Assembly (NCBI GenBank): GCA_015655355.1
Contig: JAATFG010000016.1
Location: forward strand, 1 to 64,000
Source of the DNA: Lysobacterales bacterium
Lineage (GTDB): Bacteria; Pseudomonadota; Gammaproteobacteria; Xanthomonadales; Xanthomonadaceae
Reading direction: 5' to 3'
Length of the DNA: 64,000 nt
Shown: positions 62,077-64,000 of the stretch, one piece after another
How the letters are laid out: each line of letters opens with the position of its first letter
Position numbering within the stretch: the stretch's first letter is position 1
Translations under genes and position numbers: made by a program
The notes under the pieces: model-generated
What the model saw: the letters and a program-made list of their open reading frames with translations, nothing else
Database searches by the model: none
Told to the model about the DNA's origin: nothing

Positions 62077-64000
62077 CCATGGACGCCGGCGAGCAGGCGA
62101 TCTGGCGCGAGGCGGATCGGATTCTCGACGAACTGCTCGACCTGCCTGCGCCCGAACGCTTGCCCCGGTTGCAACGAATGCCGCTGGAACCAGCGCTGCG
62201 CGAGCGCGTGGCGCGATTGCTGGCCGCGCACACCGAACCCGACGGCCCGCTCGATGGCAGCTTGCCGTCGTTGTTCGAGGTTGTCGGTTCCGGCCCGGTC
62301 GTGGATTGGAGCGGGCAGCATCTGGGCCGCTGGCATTTGCTGGAACAGATCGGGCGTGGCGGCATGGCCGTGGTCTATCGTGTCGAGCGCGTCGATGGCG
62401 CCTACCGCCAGCAGGCCGCGCTGAAGCTCATCCGCAGTGCCGCCGATACGCCCGCCGCGCGCGAACGTTTCCTGCACGAGCGGCAAACCCTGGCTCGATT
62501 GCAGCACCCGCACATCGCCACTTTGCTGGACGGCGGCTTCAGCACCGATGGCGACCCGTACCTGGTCATGGAATACATCGACGGCATGCCGCTCGACCGC
62601 TGGTGCGACGATCGACGGCTTGGCCTGCGCGAACGCGTGGGACTGTTCCAGCAGGTACTCGACGCAGTGCAGTACGCGCATCGCAACCTCGTCGTGCACC
62701 GCGATCTGAAGCCGTCCAACGTGCTGGTCGACCAAACCGGGCAAGCGAAGCTGCTCGACTTCGGCATCGCCAAGGACTTGCAGGACGCCAGCCTTACCGT
62801 CACCCACGAGCACGCACTGACTTTTGAATACGCCTCGCCCGAGCAATTGCACGCCGCGCCGATCACCACCGCCACCGACGTCTGGCAACTGGGCGTGGTG
62901 CTGTATCGACTGCTGTCCGGCGCACATCCATTCGGTCTGGACAGCGAAACCACGCCGCCAGCCAGGCAACTGCAATTGCTGGAACGCGAACCGGAGCCAT
63001 TGGCCCGGGCGGCGGCCCGGGCGACGCCGGAGAAAGCCGCGCTGCGCGGCGGGTTGACGCCGACCGCACTCGCCAGGGAGCTGCGCGGACCGCTGGCGAA
63101 GATCGTGCAGGGCTGCTTGCGCCGCGAGCCTGCATCGCGTTATCCCTCGGTAGCCGCGCTGGCCGAGGATTTGCACAACTGGATCGAACATCGCCCGATC
63201 AAAATCGCGCCAACCAGCCGCAGGACAGCGGCGAAACTGTGGTTGCGCCGCAACCGTGCCCTTGCATCGGCGTTCACCGCAATCCTGCTTGCCGTGTTCG
63301 GCGGCGCAGGCGCTGCCTTGTGGCAGGCGCACAAAGCGCAAATGGCACTGCGTACCGCAACCGAAGCGGCCAATACACTGGTCATCGACTTGGCCAAGGC
63401 ATTCAAGGACCGCGGCCTGCCCAGCGACCTGACCGGCACCATTCTCGAACGCACGCGCGAGCTGCAGGACGATTTGGCGGTGAACTTCCCGGACGATCCG
63501 GGCCTGCAGGGAAGCCGTGCCATGGCACTGGGAGAAACCGGCGATCTGCAGGCACGCCAAGGCGACGCGACTGCCGCGCGCGCATCCTACGGACAAGCGC
63601 TGGCCATTTATCGCCAGTTGGCGGCACAGGATCCGCAAACCACACGCTGGACGCGCAACGTTTCCCTCACGTTGGGGCGGATCGGCGCACTGCAAGCGGA
63701 CGCAGGCGATGTGGCCGGCGCACGCAAATCCTTCGAGGAGGACTTGTCCATCTCCCGCCGCCTGGCGGCGCGGGAACCGGACAATGCCGAGCGGGCGAGC
63801 GACGTCGCGATCGGCCTGGCCGAGATCGGCGCACTGCAAGCCAATGCGGGGGATGCGGCGGGGGCGCGCACGTATTTCGAGGAAGCGTTGGCGATCCGTC
63901 GTCGCCTGGCAGCGCAGCGCCCGGACGACGGCGAATTGGCACGCTATGTCGCTGTCGGCGTGGAAAGGATCGGCAACCTGCAAGCCAACACGGGCGATGC
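62073..64000 (+). CDS. serine/threonine protein kinase with C-terminal TPR-like repeats (3' end beyond window)
   Basis: IGRGGMAVVYRVERVDG, VVHRDLKPSNVLVD, KLLDFGIAKDL, YASPEQ; ATGA overlap with sigma factor; open at window end. Confidence 0.93.
   Translation, partial: MTMDAGEQAIWREADRILDELLDLPAPERLPRLQRMPLEPALRERVARLLAAHTEPDGPLDGSLPSLFEVVGSGPVVDWSGQHLGRWHLLEQIGRGGMAVVYRVERVDGAYRQQAALKLIRSAADTPAARERFLHERQTLARLQHPHIATLLDGGFSTDGDPYLVMEYIDGMPLDRWCDDRRLGLRERVGLFQQVLDAVQYAHRNLVVHRDLKPSNVLVDQTGQAKLLDFGIAKDLQDASLTVTHEHALTFEYASPEQLHAAPITTATDVWQLGVVLYRLLSGAHPFGLDSETTPPARQLQLLEREPEPLARAAARATPEKAALRGGLTPTALARELRGPLAKIVQGCLRREPASRYPSVAALAEDLHNWIEHRPIKIAPTSRRTAAKLWLRRNRALASAFTAILLAVFGGAGAALWQAHKAQMALRTATEAANTLVIDLAKAFKDRGLPSDLTGTILERTRELQDDLAVNFPDDPGLQGSRAMALGETGDLQARQGDATAARASYGQALAIYRQLAAQDPQTTRWTRNVSLTLGRIGALQADAGDVAGARKSFEEDLSISRRLAAREPDNAERASDVAIGLAEIGALQANAGDAAGARTYFEEALAIRRRLAAQRPDDGELARYVAVGVERIGNLQANTGD
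63537..64000 (+). repeat. 144-bp in-frame coding repeats within kinase gene
   Basis: Equivalent motif positions at 63537, 63681, 63825 and 63969: (E)IGALQANAGDAAGARxxFEEALAIRRRLAA. Confidence 0.85.

Overview
GC-rich, gene-dense bacterial chromosome. Gene content and order (tonB-exbB-exbD-exbD, TamAB, YadGH, ECF sigma/STK pair) suggest a Xanthomonadales/Lysobacterales gammaproteobacterium; this is inference only. The window spans the chromosomal origin: gyrB, recF, dnaN and dnaA lie on the - strand (about 42.3-48.8 kb) and rpmH, rnpA, yidC and mnmE on the + strand (about 49.0-52.8 kb). A candidate oriC lies in the dnaA-dnaN spacer. Three parS-like palindromes sit within 1.2 kb: two inside recF and one between recF and dnaN. 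Other content includes TatABC, a copper-type P-ATPase, glyQS, TamA/TamB, two small toxin-antitoxin-like loci (one pairing a Phd/YefM antitoxin with a Zeta-like kinase), a TonB receptor/phytase-like pair, a tonB-exbB-exbD-exbD cluster, a frameshifted M48 metalloprotease, and an apparently XRE-regulated, translationally coupled six-gene operon (membrane proteins, XRE, S33 peptidase, ABC-2 transporter) behind two 20-bp operator-like palindromes. The window ends in an ECF sigma factor plus Ser/Thr kinase with exact 144-bp repeats. I saw no rRNA, tRNA, CRISPR array, prophage or complete transposon. Product calls rest on recognising protein motifs by eye; no database search was run.
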